The notes under the pieces are model-generated. The model was given only the letters and a program-made list of their open reading frames with translations, searched no databases and had not been told where the DNA came from. Shown piece by piece: positions 1 through 7,906 of a stretch of 64,000 bases of DNA (its first letter is position 1; every line of letters begins with the position of its first letter). Position numbers and translations under genes: made by a program. Origin of the DNA: Corynebacterium efficiens YS-314. Its GTDB lineage: Bacteria; Actinomycetota; Actinomycetes; Mycobacteriales; Mycobacteriaceae. The DNA lies in the NCBI RefSeq assembly GCF_000011305.1, contig NC_004369.1, positions 1,674,001 through 1,738,000 on the forward strand, read 5' to 3'.

Positions 1-440
1 GCGCGCAGTTCGAGGGCATCGTCGATGGTCTTCATACCGGGGGCGAACTGGGCGAAGTGGTCGTTGCCGAAGTAGGACTGACCGGCACCGGCACCGACAA
101 CCAGCGAGTCATACTCGTAGACCCGGGTGTAGGAACCCAGGGAGGCGGTGACGGTGCGCTTGGTGATGTCGATGTCGGTGACCTCACCCTTGATCACATT
201 GACATTGTCCTGGCCGCTGAGGATCTGACGGGTGGACGGTGCGATCTCGCCGGAGGACAGGATGCCCGTGGCCACCTGGTAGAGCAGAGGTTGGAAGAGG
301 TGGTGGTTGGTGCGGTCAATGAGGGTGACATCGACGTCTGCCTTGGCCAGGTTCTTGGCGGTGAACAGGCCGCCGAAGCCGGAACCGATAACGACGACGT
401 GGTGGCGGCCGCCTTCGGGGCGGGTGGGGTTCTCGGACAT
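1..440 (-). CDS. ndh: Type II NADH dehydrogenase, N-terminal part (cut by window edge)
   Basis: The first 146 codons of a non-proton-pumping NADH:quinone oxidoreductase, which passes electrons from NADH to menaquinone at the inner face of the membrane. Seen: a Rossmann dinucleotide motif GSGFGG near residues 19-24, followed by the NDH-2 stretch HHLFQPLLYQVATG and a GEIAPSTRQIL segment, both typical of actinobacterial NDH-2. The reading frame continues off the left edge, so the NADH-binding domain and the membrane-anchoring C-terminus are not visible. The ATG at 440 is preceded by an AGGAGA-like ribosome site. It diverges from the CfaS-like gene across about 375 bp of non-coding DNA, which holds an inverted repeat (TGGCGC at 477-482, GCGCCA at 493-498) that could be an operator. 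I see no other gene in that gap. Confidence 0.93.
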   Translation of the reverse strand, partial: MSENPTRPEGGRHHVVVIGSGFGGLFTAKNLAKADVDVTLIDRTNHHLFQPLLYQVATGILSSGEIAPSTRQILSGQDNVNVIKGEVTDIDITKRTVTASLGSYTRVYEYDSLVVGAGAGQSYFGNDHFAQFAPGMKTIDDALELR

Positions 441-815
441 GGTGTCACTGTCTCCTGGTCGTTGAAGAAAATTAACTGGCGCTAGTAGGTGGGCGCCACA
501 TACCTATCAACAATAGCCCTCCCAACGAGAACCCACAGGATCGGGTAGTCCAAACCTGTCTGTTTTTGTGAAATATGTGGTATTCACGCCCGTATCTGTT
601 CATTATGCCGGTAATTATGGCGCGTGTCACGTCAATGAATGGACAATCACTGATACCTTTCTGACATGGGTGATCAGGCCTCGGGGTACGGTGCCCCGAC
701 TGTGCCCCGGCCGTGTCTCCGCCGCTGTGCCAGCCGTTGGGTCTACACTTTCAGACTGTAGGAATATCCGCTTCGGTTTCATGCCGTGATGCCACCTGGA
801 GGTGCACCAAAACGC

Positions 816-2132
816 ATGGTAGATACGCGTTTGCGCCATCTGGGGTCGATCGACCCCGAGGAATGGCCGGGGGTTGCGACGGTACCTGATGCGGTATTGA
901 TGAACGTCCGTGCCCGACAGGCTGAGGCGAGGTTCGCCCGGGCCTGCGAGAGCGCCGGCCTGGACCTGCTCGGGGATGAGCCGGATCTCACCATCGACCA
1001 TGAGGAGTTGTTTCCGCGTCTGGCCGCCAACGGATGGCTGGGTCTGGCGGAAAGCTACATGGCAGGCGAGTGGCGCAGCGATAAACTCGCTGATGTGCTG
1101 ACGGAATTGATCCGGGTGGGTTTCCGCCCGCGGGGCAGGCTCACGCCCCCGGTCGGATTGCCGGATGGTGCCCAGGACAACGGTGGTGCCCTGCCCGGGG
1201 AGCTGATCCGTCTCAGTTCCGGGGATGGGATGAGTGCCTTCGGTGGGGTCTTCGCCTCCGGGGTGCCCACCACGCTGCGCACCGCGGTGAAGAGTTTTGT
1301 CCCCGGGGCGGGCAGGAACCGCGAACCCGGATCCCATTTCGTTGATGTGACCCGCATTGCGGATCCGGTGGCGGTGGAACGGGAGGATCTGGGGGAGGCC
1401 CAGCGCCGGGCGGCGGCACGGTTGTTGGATGCCGCCCGTGTGCGGTCCGGGTCGCATGTGCTGGAGTACCCGGCCTCCGGTGGTGCGCTGTCCATACTGG
1501 CTGCCCGGAGGAACGCCACCGTGGATGTGCTCACCGCCGATGAATCGCAGGTGCCGGGCCTGTCGGAGCTGTTGATCCTGGCCGGGGCGGACAAGGATGT
1601 CCATATCCGCACCATTCCCCGGGCGATCCCGGGGCGGGAGGACTGGGGCGGATCCTATGACGCGATCGTGTCCATGGAGAAACTCGAGGTCGTCGGCACA
1701 TCCGGCGCGAAGAGGTATATCAGGGCGCTGGACCGGATGCTCGCCACGGGCGGGTATGTGGCGATGCAGTCACTGGTGGCCACGGATCAGCTCGGACCCG
1801 TCGGCCGGGAGGCACTCGGGGTGTTGCGGGCCTATATCTGGCCGGCCCTGAAATTCCCGACGGTGTCAGAGATCCACCAGCTCGCCGACCGGGAGTCCTC
1901 ACTGCGGGTGATCGCGGAGGTGCACTTCCCGGGGCATTATCTCAAGAGCGTGCAGTTGCAGCGGGAGATCTTCGAGGGCCAGATGAGAGAAGCGGCGGCT
2001 GACGGTTTTGATGCCGTCTTCCGCCGCATGTGGGTCTACCACTATGCCCTCATCGAGGCCCTGCTCCGGCTCGGCCACCTGGACGCCGCGCAGTTCACGC
2101 TGACCACCAGGAACCGACGCGGGCGTCGATAA
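816..2132 (+). CDS. CfaS/UfaA-like methyltransferase with a degenerate active site
   Basis: A 438-residue protein related to cyclopropane-fatty-acyl-phospholipid synthases, called UfaA in related corynebacteria (from memory). The fold is recognisable: an N-terminal domain with GWLGLAESYMAGEW, a C-terminal SAM-binding region, then FRRMWVYHYALIEA, which matches the family's terminal FxRMWxxY motif. Key motifs are eroded: the SAM glycine loop reads EYPASGGA instead of DIGCGWGG, the MFEHVG loop reads KLEVVG so its histidine is lost, and I find no cysteine at the family's YSCAYF position. It may have lost methyl transfer or changed substrate. I prefer ATG 816 to the upstream ATG 786 because GGAGG lies at 798-802, a rather long 13 bp away. 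The stop lies inside a CGTCGATAAGC motif. Convergent with the MHS transporter, 11 bp apart, with no terminator visible. Confidence 0.8.
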   Translation: MVDTRLRHLGSIDPEEWPGVATVPDAVLMNVRARQAEARFARACESAGLDLLGDEPDLTIDHEELFPRLAANGWLGLAESYMAGEWRSDKLADVLTELIRVGFRPRGRLTPPVGLPDGAQDNGGALPGELIRLSSGDGMSAFGGVFASGVPTTLRTAVKSFVPGAGRNREPGSHFVDVTRIADPVAVEREDLGEAQRRAAARLLDAARVRSGSHVLEYPASGGALSILAARRNATVDVLTADESQVPGLSELLILAGADKDVHIRTIPRAIPGREDWGGSYDAIVSMEKLEVVGTSGAKRYIRALDRMLATGGYVAMQSLVATDQLGPVGREALGVLRAYIWPALKFPTVSEIHQLADRESSLRVIAEVHFPGHYLKSVQLQREIFEGQMREAAADGFDAVFRRMWVYHYALIEALLRLGHLDAAQFTLTTRNRRGRR

Positions 2133-2143
2133 GCACACAGGTC

Positions 2144-3550
2144 CTAGACCTGGGTGAGGTCGTTGTTCTTGTTCTCCTTCATGGTCAGCACCGCACCGAA
2201 GGTGATCAGGGTGACGATGATCAGGTAGATGCCCACCTGCGCCACACCGTATTCCGCCACCAGCCAGGTCGCGATGAACGGGGCGATCGCAGCACCCAGG
2301 ATCGAGGAGACGTTGTAGGCGATACCCGAACCGGTGTAGCGGACATTGGTGGGGAACAGCTCTGGCAGGATCGCCGACATCGGGCCGAAGATCAGACCCA
2401 TGATGGCCATACCCGCCATGAGGAAGATGAACACGGTCGGCTTGGTGGCGGTGGCCGGATCCAGCAGTGCGGTGAAGGTCATGCCGAAGGCGAGCAGCAG
2501 CACGGATGCCAGGATGAGGGTCTTCTTCCGGCCCCACACATCGGCCAGCCACCCGGAGATCGGGATCATGATGGCGAAGAACGGGATGGTGGCCAGCTGC
2601 AGCTGCAGGAACTCGAAATACGGGATGGACAGGCCCAGGCCCCGGGAGCGGTCACCGATGCCATAGGACAGGATCCAGGTGGTCACCAGATAGAACAGGG
2701 TGTAGGTCGAGAGCATGATGAAGGTGGCCTGCACCAGGGGGCCGAAGGAGGTGGCGAACAGTTCCTTCAGCGGCGACTTCACACGCTTGCCCTGGTTGAC
2801 AGCCTGCTGGAACACTGGGGTCTCCTCCAGGGAGAAACGCACCCACAGGCCGATGATGATCATCACCGCCGAGGCCAGGAACGGGATGCGCCAACCCCAG
2901 GTCATGAACGCATCGCCGGTGTCACCGGTCTGGTGGCCGAGCGTGGCCACCAGGATGAGGAAGAAACCATTGGCCAGGAAGAAACCGAACGGTGCGCCCA
3001 GCTGGGGCCACATCGCGGCGCGGGCGCGGTGGCCGGGTTCAGCATTCTCACCGGCCAGAAGCGCGGCACCGGACCATTCACCACCCAGACCGAGGCCCTG
3101 GCAGAAACGCATGAGCGCCAGCAGCGCCGGGGCGATGATGCCGATCTGGTCATAGGTGGGCAGCATGCCGATGAGAATAGTGGCGACACCCATGGTCAGC
3201 AGGGAACCGATCAGCGTGGCCTTGCGCCCCACACGATCCCCGAAATGCCCGAAGATGATCGATCCCAGGGGACGGGCGATGAAGGCCAGACCGAAGGTGG
3301 CAAATGACGCCAACAGGTTCACCGTCGGATTGTCGTTGGCCGGGAAGAACAGCATGGGGAACACGGCGACCGCCGCGGTGGCATACGCGTAGAAGTCGTA
3401 GAACTCGATGGTGGTGCCGATGGTCGAGGCGGCGGCGACCCGACGCTTCGTCGCCTTGTCGACGACCAATGGCTGCCCGGTCGTGGTGGTGTGTCCGTTA
3501 TCGGCCCCGACGGTGGTAACCGCCGACGAGTCCGTGGGTGTGGATGACAT
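2144..3550 (-). CDS. MHS-family MFS metabolite:H+ symporter
   Basis: A 468-residue transporter of the metabolite:H+ symporter branch of the major facilitator superfamily (ProP, ShiA and KgtP relatives), which imports organic acids or osmolytes with protons. Seen: 12 hydrophobic segments after a ~35-residue hydrophilic N-terminus, the TIEFYDFYAYA start of helix 1, the GHFGDRVGRK loop between helices 2 and 3, and RFCQGLGLGGEWSGA in helix 4, all MHS hallmarks. The substrate cannot be read from sequence. ATG 3550 has AAGGGGG upstream. The promoter region carries five TCCCA/TGGGA boxes (3619-3676) that may bind a regulator. Confidence 0.9.
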   Translation of the reverse strand: MSSTPTDSSAVTTVGADNGHTTTTGQPLVVDKATKRRVAAASTIGTTIEFYDFYAYATAAVAVFPMLFFPANDNPTVNLLASFATFGLAFIARPLGSIIFGHFGDRVGRKATLIGSLLTMGVATILIGMLPTYDQIGIIAPALLALMRFCQGLGLGGEWSGAALLAGENAEPGHRARAAMWPQLGAPFGFFLANGFFLILVATLGHQTGDTGDAFMTWGWRIPFLASAVMIIIGLWVRFSLEETPVFQQAVNQGKRVKSPLKELFATSFGPLVQATFIMLSTYTLFYLVTTWILSYGIGDRSRGLGLSIPYFEFLQLQLATIPFFAIMIPISGWLADVWGRKKTLILASVLLLAFGMTFTALLDPATATKPTVFIFLMAGMAIMGLIFGPMSAILPELFPTNVRYTGSGIAYNVSSILGAAIAPFIATWLVAEYGVAQVGIYLIIVTLITFGAVLTMKENKNNDLTQV

Positions 3551-3618
3551 GGCTGGTCGATCCCCCTTCAGTAAATGATGAAATCCATATAAGCGGAGAT
3601 AAGGATTTCACAGCTATT

Positions 3619-3676
3619 TCCCACTTGTCAATCCCATGATATGAAACGTTTGGGAAGTTTATCCCATTTAATGGGA
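3619..3676. promoter_or_regulatory. Cluster of TCCCA/TGGGA boxes upstream of the MHS transporter
   Basis: Five boxes lie within 58 bp: TCCCA at 3619, 3632 and 3662, and TGGGA at 3651 and 3672. The last pair forms a perfect inverted repeat, TCCCATTTAATGGGA, at 3662-3676. The tract is far more A+T-rich than the flanking genes and lies 70-125 bp upstream of the transporter start. This looks like an operator array; the regulator is unknown. Confidence 0.45.
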
Positions 3677-3696
3677 AGCGTGCCGGTAAATGCAAC

Positions 3697-3724
3697 AGCC
3701 CCGGCCTATGTATCGGCCGGGGCT
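3697..3724 (-). terminator. Terminator of gpt
   Basis: A 10-bp perfect G+C-rich stem (AGCCCCGGCC / GGCCGGGGCT) with an 8-nt loop, 22 bp past the gpt stop. The tract after the hairpin in the gpt direction is only moderately T-rich. Confidence 0.7.
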
Positions 3725-3746
3725 GAGAAAACTCTTAACGGGGGTC

Positions 3747-4223
3747 CTACACCTGCTTCTCCACGGGCGGGAGAGTGGACCACGGGAAGTTGATCCACTT
3801 GTCCGTCTTACGCCAGACATAATCCGGCTTGAACACACTGTGGGGCTTCTCGTAGATCACAGCGGTGCGCACCTCCACCACATTGTCACCGAGGAACTCA
3901 TGAACCAGTTCCATGGTCTTACCCGTATCCGCGACATCATCCGCCACGAGGATCCGCATACCGCTCAGATCCACCGCCTTCGGTGTCGGCGGCAGCATCA
4001 GAGGCTCCTGGAGATGCTCCCCGACATCGGTATAGAACTCCACATTCATCACAGAAACGTTCTTGATGCCCAGGGCATAACCCAGCGCACCACCGATCAG
4101 CAACCCCCCACGGGCGATGGAGAGCACGCAGTCGGGCTTATAGTCATTGATGATTTCCTGGGCCAACTCACGCATGGCTGTCCCGAACAGCTCATAGGTG
4201 AGAATCTCACGTTCCTGTGTCAT
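3747..4223 (-). CDS. gpt: Xanthine/guanine phosphoribosyltransferase
   Basis: A 158-residue type I phosphoribosyltransferase for purine salvage, joining PRPP to xanthine, guanine or hypoxanthine. The PRPP-binding motif ILVADDVADTGKT lies at residues 91-103, and SIARGGLLIG near 35-44 gives the second substrate loop. Length suits the family. There is no clear ribosome site. A TAGACT hexamer ends about 10 nt before the ATG, which fits a leaderless transcript of the kind common in corynebacteria. The exact base preference is not determinable from sequence. Confidence 0.88.
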   Translation of the reverse strand: MTQEREILTYELFGTAMRELAQEIINDYKPDCVLSIARGGLLIGGALGYALGIKNVSVMNVEFYTDVGEHLQEPLMLPPTPKAVDLSGMRILVADDVADTGKTMELVHEFLGDNVVEVRTAVIYEKPHSVFKPDYVWRKTDKWINFPWSTLPPVEKQV

Positions 4224-4293
4224 GGTGCTTGAGTCTATCCACCGCAGCGGCCAACCTCAGAATCACCCTGCGGCTGCGCGCCGGGTCGGGGAC

Positions 4294-4304
4294 GCTTATC
4301 GACG
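4294..4304 (+). repeat. GCTTATCGACG, non-coding copy of the iterated 11-mer
   Basis: An A-variant of the GCTTNTCGACG motif, in the gap between the gpt and mntP 5' ends (4224-4491). That gap also holds the MntR-like site, the mntP promoter and the leader hairpin; no further gene is supported. Confidence 0.6.
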
Positions 4305-4361
4305 ACCCCCCATGCAGCCGCCACCAGGTGCCACCGCCGTGACCTGCGGATAGAACAAAAA

Positions 4362-4379
4362 AGTTCAGATGCCCGAACA
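4362..4379. promoter_or_regulatory. MntR-like operator upstream of mntP
   Basis: An 18-bp imperfect palindrome. On the minus strand it reads TGTTC-N7-TGAACT, matching in both half-sites the TGTTC-N7-TGAACA consensus I recall for corynebacterial MntR. It ends 12 bp upstream of the -35 box of mntP, so it could serve activation by Mn-loaded MntR. The site is inferred; the motif comparison is from memory. Confidence 0.5.
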
Positions 4380-4391
4380 TGTCTGTGTGTG

Positions 4392-4419
4392 TTGACTTCC
4401 ATACCCGGGCCACTAAGAT
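4392..4419 (+). promoter_or_regulatory. mntP promoter
   Basis: A -35 TTGACT (4392-4397), 16-bp spacer, and -10 TAAGAT (4414-4419). Transcription would start near 4426, immediately before the leader hairpin. Confidence 0.65.
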
Positions 4420-4428
4420 TGTCTCGTC

Positions 4429-4466
4429 AAGGCACCCTCCACTTACGTGGACATGGGGTGCCTTTT
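4429..4466 (+). terminator. Terminator-like hairpin in the mntP leader
   Basis: AAGGCACCC (4429-4437) pairs with GGGTGCCTT (4456-4464); an inner stem TCCAC/GTGGA (4438-4442 and 4447-4451) extends it, and the arm runs into TTTT. It begins a few nucleotides after the predicted transcription start and ends 26 bp before the mntP ATG. It could be an attenuator, a 5' stabiliser, or the end of a ~40-nt RNA. Confidence 0.55.
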
Positions 4467-4491
4467 ACTCGCCCCCACTCAAAGGAACACC

Positions 4492-5064
4492 ATGCCCCTC
4501 GTCCACGTCATGCTGCTGTCCTGCGGTGTCGCCGCGGACGCCTTCGCCTGCTCCATCGCGCGGGGGACCGCCATCCGGGTCAACATCATCAAACGGTCCC
4601 TGATTCTGGCCGGCATCTTCGGGGTCTTCCAGGCGCTCATGCCGGTCATCGGATGGGGGATCGGGTACTTCTTCGCAGAACTGTCCTTCATCCGCGCCAT
4701 CGACCACTGGGTGGCCTTCCTGCTGCTCGCCGGAGTGGGGGCCAAGATGATCTGGGACGCATTCCACCAGGACGCAGATGTCGATGTCATCGACACCGGT
4801 GCAGTCCAGCTCCGCCCAGCGCTCATACTCGGCCTGGCCACCAGCATCGACGCACTCGCGGTCGGAATGGGCATGGCCTTCGTCCACGCCCCCATCATCA
4901 CGCTGGCCCTGGCGATGGGTCTGACCACCTTCGTCCTCTCCCTCGTCGGCGCCTGGATGGGCCATCACGGCGGCGGACGCTTCGGGGGATGGGCCACGGT
5001 GATCGGTGGCCTGGTCCTCATCGGGCTCGGTGGCAACATCCTGTTCGACCACATGCTCGGCTAA
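4492..5064 (+). CDS. mntP: Manganese efflux pump MntP
   Basis: A 190-residue membrane protein of the MntP/YebN family, which exports Mn2+. Six hydrophobic segments form two related halves; each half carries the family aspartate motif (AADAFACS near residue 15, TSIDALAVG near 123). The start is ATG 4492, with AAAGGA at 4481-4486; an earlier in-frame ATG at 4447 lies inside the leader hairpin and is rejected. The promoter, MntR-like site and hairpin upstream suggest manganese control. The next transporter gene starts 13 bp after the stop, so the two are probably co-transcribed. Confidence 0.9.
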   Translation: MPLVHVMLLSCGVAADAFACSIARGTAIRVNIIKRSLILAGIFGVFQALMPVIGWGIGYFFAELSFIRAIDHWVAFLLLAGVGAKMIWDAFHQDADVDVIDTGAVQLRPALILGLATSIDALAVGMGMAFVHAPIITLALAMGLTTFVLSLVGAWMGHHGGGRFGGWATVIGGLVLIGLGGNILFDHMLG

Positions 5065-5077
5065 ACTGCCAGGGACC

Positions 5078-6037
5078 ATGAATCCGTCAGCGATAATCCA
5101 GTGGTGGGACCGCCACCAGATCCTCCTGTACCTGACGGCGATCCTCGCCGGTGCCGTAGTGGGTCTGACGAGGCCACAGGTGGCACCGGGTGCAGAGGCC
5201 TCCATCAACCCCGTGCTGATGGTGTTGCTGTACGCAACCTTCCTGGGGATCCCCCTGACACGCCTGGGGGAGGCAGCCCGGGACATCCGCTTCCTCGGAA
5301 CCGTGCTCGTACTCAACTTCCTCGTGGCACCCATCGTGGTCTTTGGCCTGAGCAGAGTCATCGCCCACGATCAGGTTCTGCTCGTCGGCGTGCTGCTGGT
5401 GCTCCTCGCACCGTGTATCGACTACGTCATCGTGTTTACCGGCCTCGCCGGGGGAGACCACACCAGGCTCCTGGCAGCCACGCCACTTCTAATGCTTGCC
5501 CAGATAGTCCTCATCCCGGTGTACATGGGCCTGATGGTCGGACCAGGATTGTTCCGGGTAATCGACCTCGCGGCATTCGGGGAGGCGTTCCTGCTACTTA
5601 TCGTGCTACCCCTCCTTCTGGCAGCCGCAACCCAGGCCCTCCACGCAGTGCGGATCATGGCCCTGGCAGAAGGCCTCATGGTCCCGGTGATGATGCTGAC
5701 CCTCACCGTGGTCGTCACCTCGCAGGTCGACGCGGTCAGTCACCAGATGGGGCAGCTGCTGCAGGTCATCCCGCTGTACATCGCCTTCCCGCTGATCATG
5801 GTGCCGGTGGGAATGGGCGTCGCAAAGCTCGGGGGACAGCCGCCGGCTGCGGCGCGCGCCGTGGTCTTCTCGGGTGCGACACGCAACTCGCTGGTGGTTC
5901 TTCCCCTCGCACTCGCACTGCCACCCGCATTCGGACTGGCAGCGGTAGTGGTGGTGACCCAGACACTGGTGGAACTGATCTTCATGGTCATCCTGGTCCG
6001 ACTCATCCCCAGGCTGATCACGCAAAAGGCGAGGTGA
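5078..6037 (+). CDS. BASS/ACR3-like transporter (arsenic-resistance type permease)
   Basis: A 319-residue protein with about ten hydrophobic segments, related to the bile acid:Na+ symporter superfamily that includes the arsenite exporter ACR3. The segment LLAPCIDYVIVFTGLAGGD matches the ACR3 helix with its Pro-Cys pair; VVFSGATRNSLVVLPLALA matches the second conserved discontinuous helix. Substrate is uncertain: arsenite or another anion. Start ATG 5078 follows a weak AGGGA, 13 bp after the mntP stop, so it probably shares the mntP promoter. Its 3' end overlaps the convergent hydrolase by 20 bp. Confidence 0.78.
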   Translation: MNPSAIIQWWDRHQILLYLTAILAGAVVGLTRPQVAPGAEASINPVLMVLLYATFLGIPLTRLGEAARDIRFLGTVLVLNFLVAPIVVFGLSRVIAHDQVLLVGVLLVLLAPCIDYVIVFTGLAGGDHTRLLAATPLLMLAQIVLIPVYMGLMVGPGLFRVIDLAAFGEAFLLLIVLPLLLAAATQALHAVRIMALAEGLMVPVMMLTLTVVVTSQVDAVSHQMGQLLQVIPLYIAFPLIMVPVGMGVAKLGGQPPAAARAVVFSGATRNSLVVLPLALALPPAFGLAAVVVVTQTLVELIFMVILVRLIPRLITQKAR

Positions 6038-7495
6038 CATCCACCGCCACCTCAGGATCCGGGAGCACCGGGGGAATCTCATCCAGGCGGAGAAACTCCC
6101 GCAGCGACTCATGCGCCACGCGGGTCCCGGTCTCCAGATCACACCTGCGACGTTCTGCGAGCACCTCAGGGTCCGTACTGTGGCGCGCCGGGTCGAGGTC
6201 AGCAGCCCAGTATTTCAGATGGGGCCAGACAATCAGGTCCTGAGGGAGCCTTGTGTTATCTGACGTTAGACGAATGGCGACATCTCGGATACCACGACCG
6301 AATTCCTCCGCGACCGGCCCACCAATCGGGTCCCCGGTGAGCCCCTTCACGGGGAAATACCCATTAGTCCACCTGGTGACGGCGAACATCGCTGCGTGAT
6401 GGGCGACCAACGTTTCGAAGGCGCCGCCATCCGCCTCGTAATGCTCAGTGTAGAAAATATCCCTGATCTCTCCGGTGGCGGTGGTGTCCACATCCGGTGG
6501 AGAGGTGGGGTATTCACGCTCCAGGAGACGGTCCCGGAACCGCCCCGGATCATCATCCAGCAGAAAGGAGGCATGGGCCAGGGGAGAGCCGAGGGTGATG
6601 AAGTCGGTGACCAACCACCGCATGGTGCGTCTGCGGGACTCCACCCACAGCGCGTGCTGGGTCTGCTGCCATGCCTCGATCTCTTCCGGGGTGGGCTTGG
6701 CTGGCAGTTCGAGGACTGCCCGGGTGAATTCCCTGGCTATCGTGTCCGGGACGGTGGAGGGCACCTCAGGATGCCGCAGTTCATCCCAGGCGAGCCGGAG
6801 GATGTCGAAACCGATGACGGATCCGAGACTGTGGCCCACCACGATGACGCGGTTGTACACCCCGCTATCATGAATATGCCTCAATAGCTCCAAACCCTCA
6901 TTCCTGATCGCATTCCGGGCTTCGATATTCGCCGGATCCGGGGTGAGATAACGGGCAGCATCCGCCAACTGGCCGGCGAGGAATTTCCAGGCCAACACCA
7001 GAAGAACCGTGAGAGCCAGCGCCGCGACGGTCAGAACGATGGAGGCGGCCAGCTGCCACCCGGTAATCGGATCGGGATTGCGGTAGATCAGCCACAGGCA
7101 ACCCCCGATCGCGAGCGCCAGGAGTAGGAAGACAATCAACAGTGCCCTGAGAATGTTCAACGACCGCAGCAGCGCACGATCCCCCTTCTCCGGTGGTGTC
7201 CGGAATGCGTTCTTCAACGCCCAGAGGAGGGCATACCGCGCGCTGCCGGCCTGCAGGTGGTGCGCCCAGTAGAACTCGAAATAGTCGGTCTTGAACTCGG
7301 TTTCCGGATGTCGACGGGAAAACCGCCGCAGTTCGCGGTATTGCCCCCGAGTCGCTGTGGCCAACTGAAGAACCGGGCACCCGGGGGATGAGTGCCCCGG
7401 AGGAACGCTCGAATGGTGTCCAGGGGATGCTGCTCACCCATGCCGTGGATCAGCACAACCGCCTGGCGTTGCTCGGTGATGCGTTTGGTAGCCAT
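6018..7495 (-). pseudogene. Frameshifted membrane alpha/beta hydrolase, paralogue of 7907-9691
   Basis: Two overlapping leftward frames together match the intact paralogue next door. The first (from ATG 7495) encodes QAVVLIHGMGEQ, then runs out of register after ARFFSW; the second resumes at about 7364 with LATATRGQYRELRRF and continues to 6018. Against the paralogue, a few residues plus a register change are missing near 7360-7370. The downstream part has two membrane segments, the nucleophile elbow GHSLGS, and the conserved GDPIGG and PHLKYW segments. It is either a decayed copy or a sequencing slip; the second part alone lacks the N-terminal oxyanion strand and could start only at a TTG. 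The substrate is unknown. Confidence 0.7.
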
Positions 7496-7675
7496 GGTTC
7501 ATGCTATCCCGGGGGAGACCGCAGGGGTGGTTGATTCGGAATGAGTAGTTGAAAATGCGGTTGATCAGGTGATTTCAGGAGGATGCGACGGCGGTTGATT
7601 CGGTTTCATCCTGCGGGATTTCGGGGAATTTTCTGGGTTTTCCGCACTACCCTTTTTAATCATGGGTTTAATAAA

Positions 7676-7690
7676 TGACGTCAGACCTCC
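7676..7690 (-). repeat. TGACGTCA-type palindromic repeat, copy 1
   Basis: TGACGTCAGACCTCC, in inverted orientation to the copies at 11310 and 11626. The preceding ATAAA is also shared with copy 3, giving a 20-bp identity. Core plus one arm of the palindrome GGAGGTC-TGACGTCA-GACCTCC. Confidence 0.6.
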
Positions 7691-7825
7691 TTCGGGCTTT
7701 CACAGGGGTAAGAATTAAATCTCTCCAGTTTAATACCTTAAAAAGGCTTCAGATCAAGTCAGTTGTTCGACGTGTCAACTAAAACGCGACAGGATACGGA
7801 GCGCAGGGGAGAGGCATATGGACGT

Positions 7826-7874
7826 GCCCACCGGTCCCGCACTTCCGAGATTTCGGAGTGCGGGGCCGGTGGGC
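7826..7874 (-). terminator. Long hairpin downstream of the intact hydrolase gene
   Basis: About 22 base pairs: GCCCACCGGTCCCGCACTTC pairs with the GAGTGCGGGGCCGGTGGGC arm around a short loop, 32 bp past the hydrolase stop. It lacks a T-tract, so it may end transcription inefficiently or act as a 3' stabiliser. Confidence 0.55.
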
Positions 7875-7906
7875 TGAGGGTGGGGAAGTAGGGTAGGGGC
7901 TGCTTC

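Larger units (their letters stand above)
7496..7906. other. Gene-free A+T-rich gap between the hydrolase paralogues
   Basis: A 411-bp stretch with no convincing reading frame. It is visibly richer in A+T than the surroundings, especially 7640-7760. It holds one copy of the TGACGTCA repeat (7676-7690) and a long hairpin (7826-7874), and must contain the promoter of the frameshifted hydrolase gene. Confidence 0.6.

Noticed and set aside
4207..4413. Leftward frame overlapping the mntP promoter
   Set aside because: No ribosome site, no recognisable domain, and it covers the promoter, MntR-like site and gpt 5' end.
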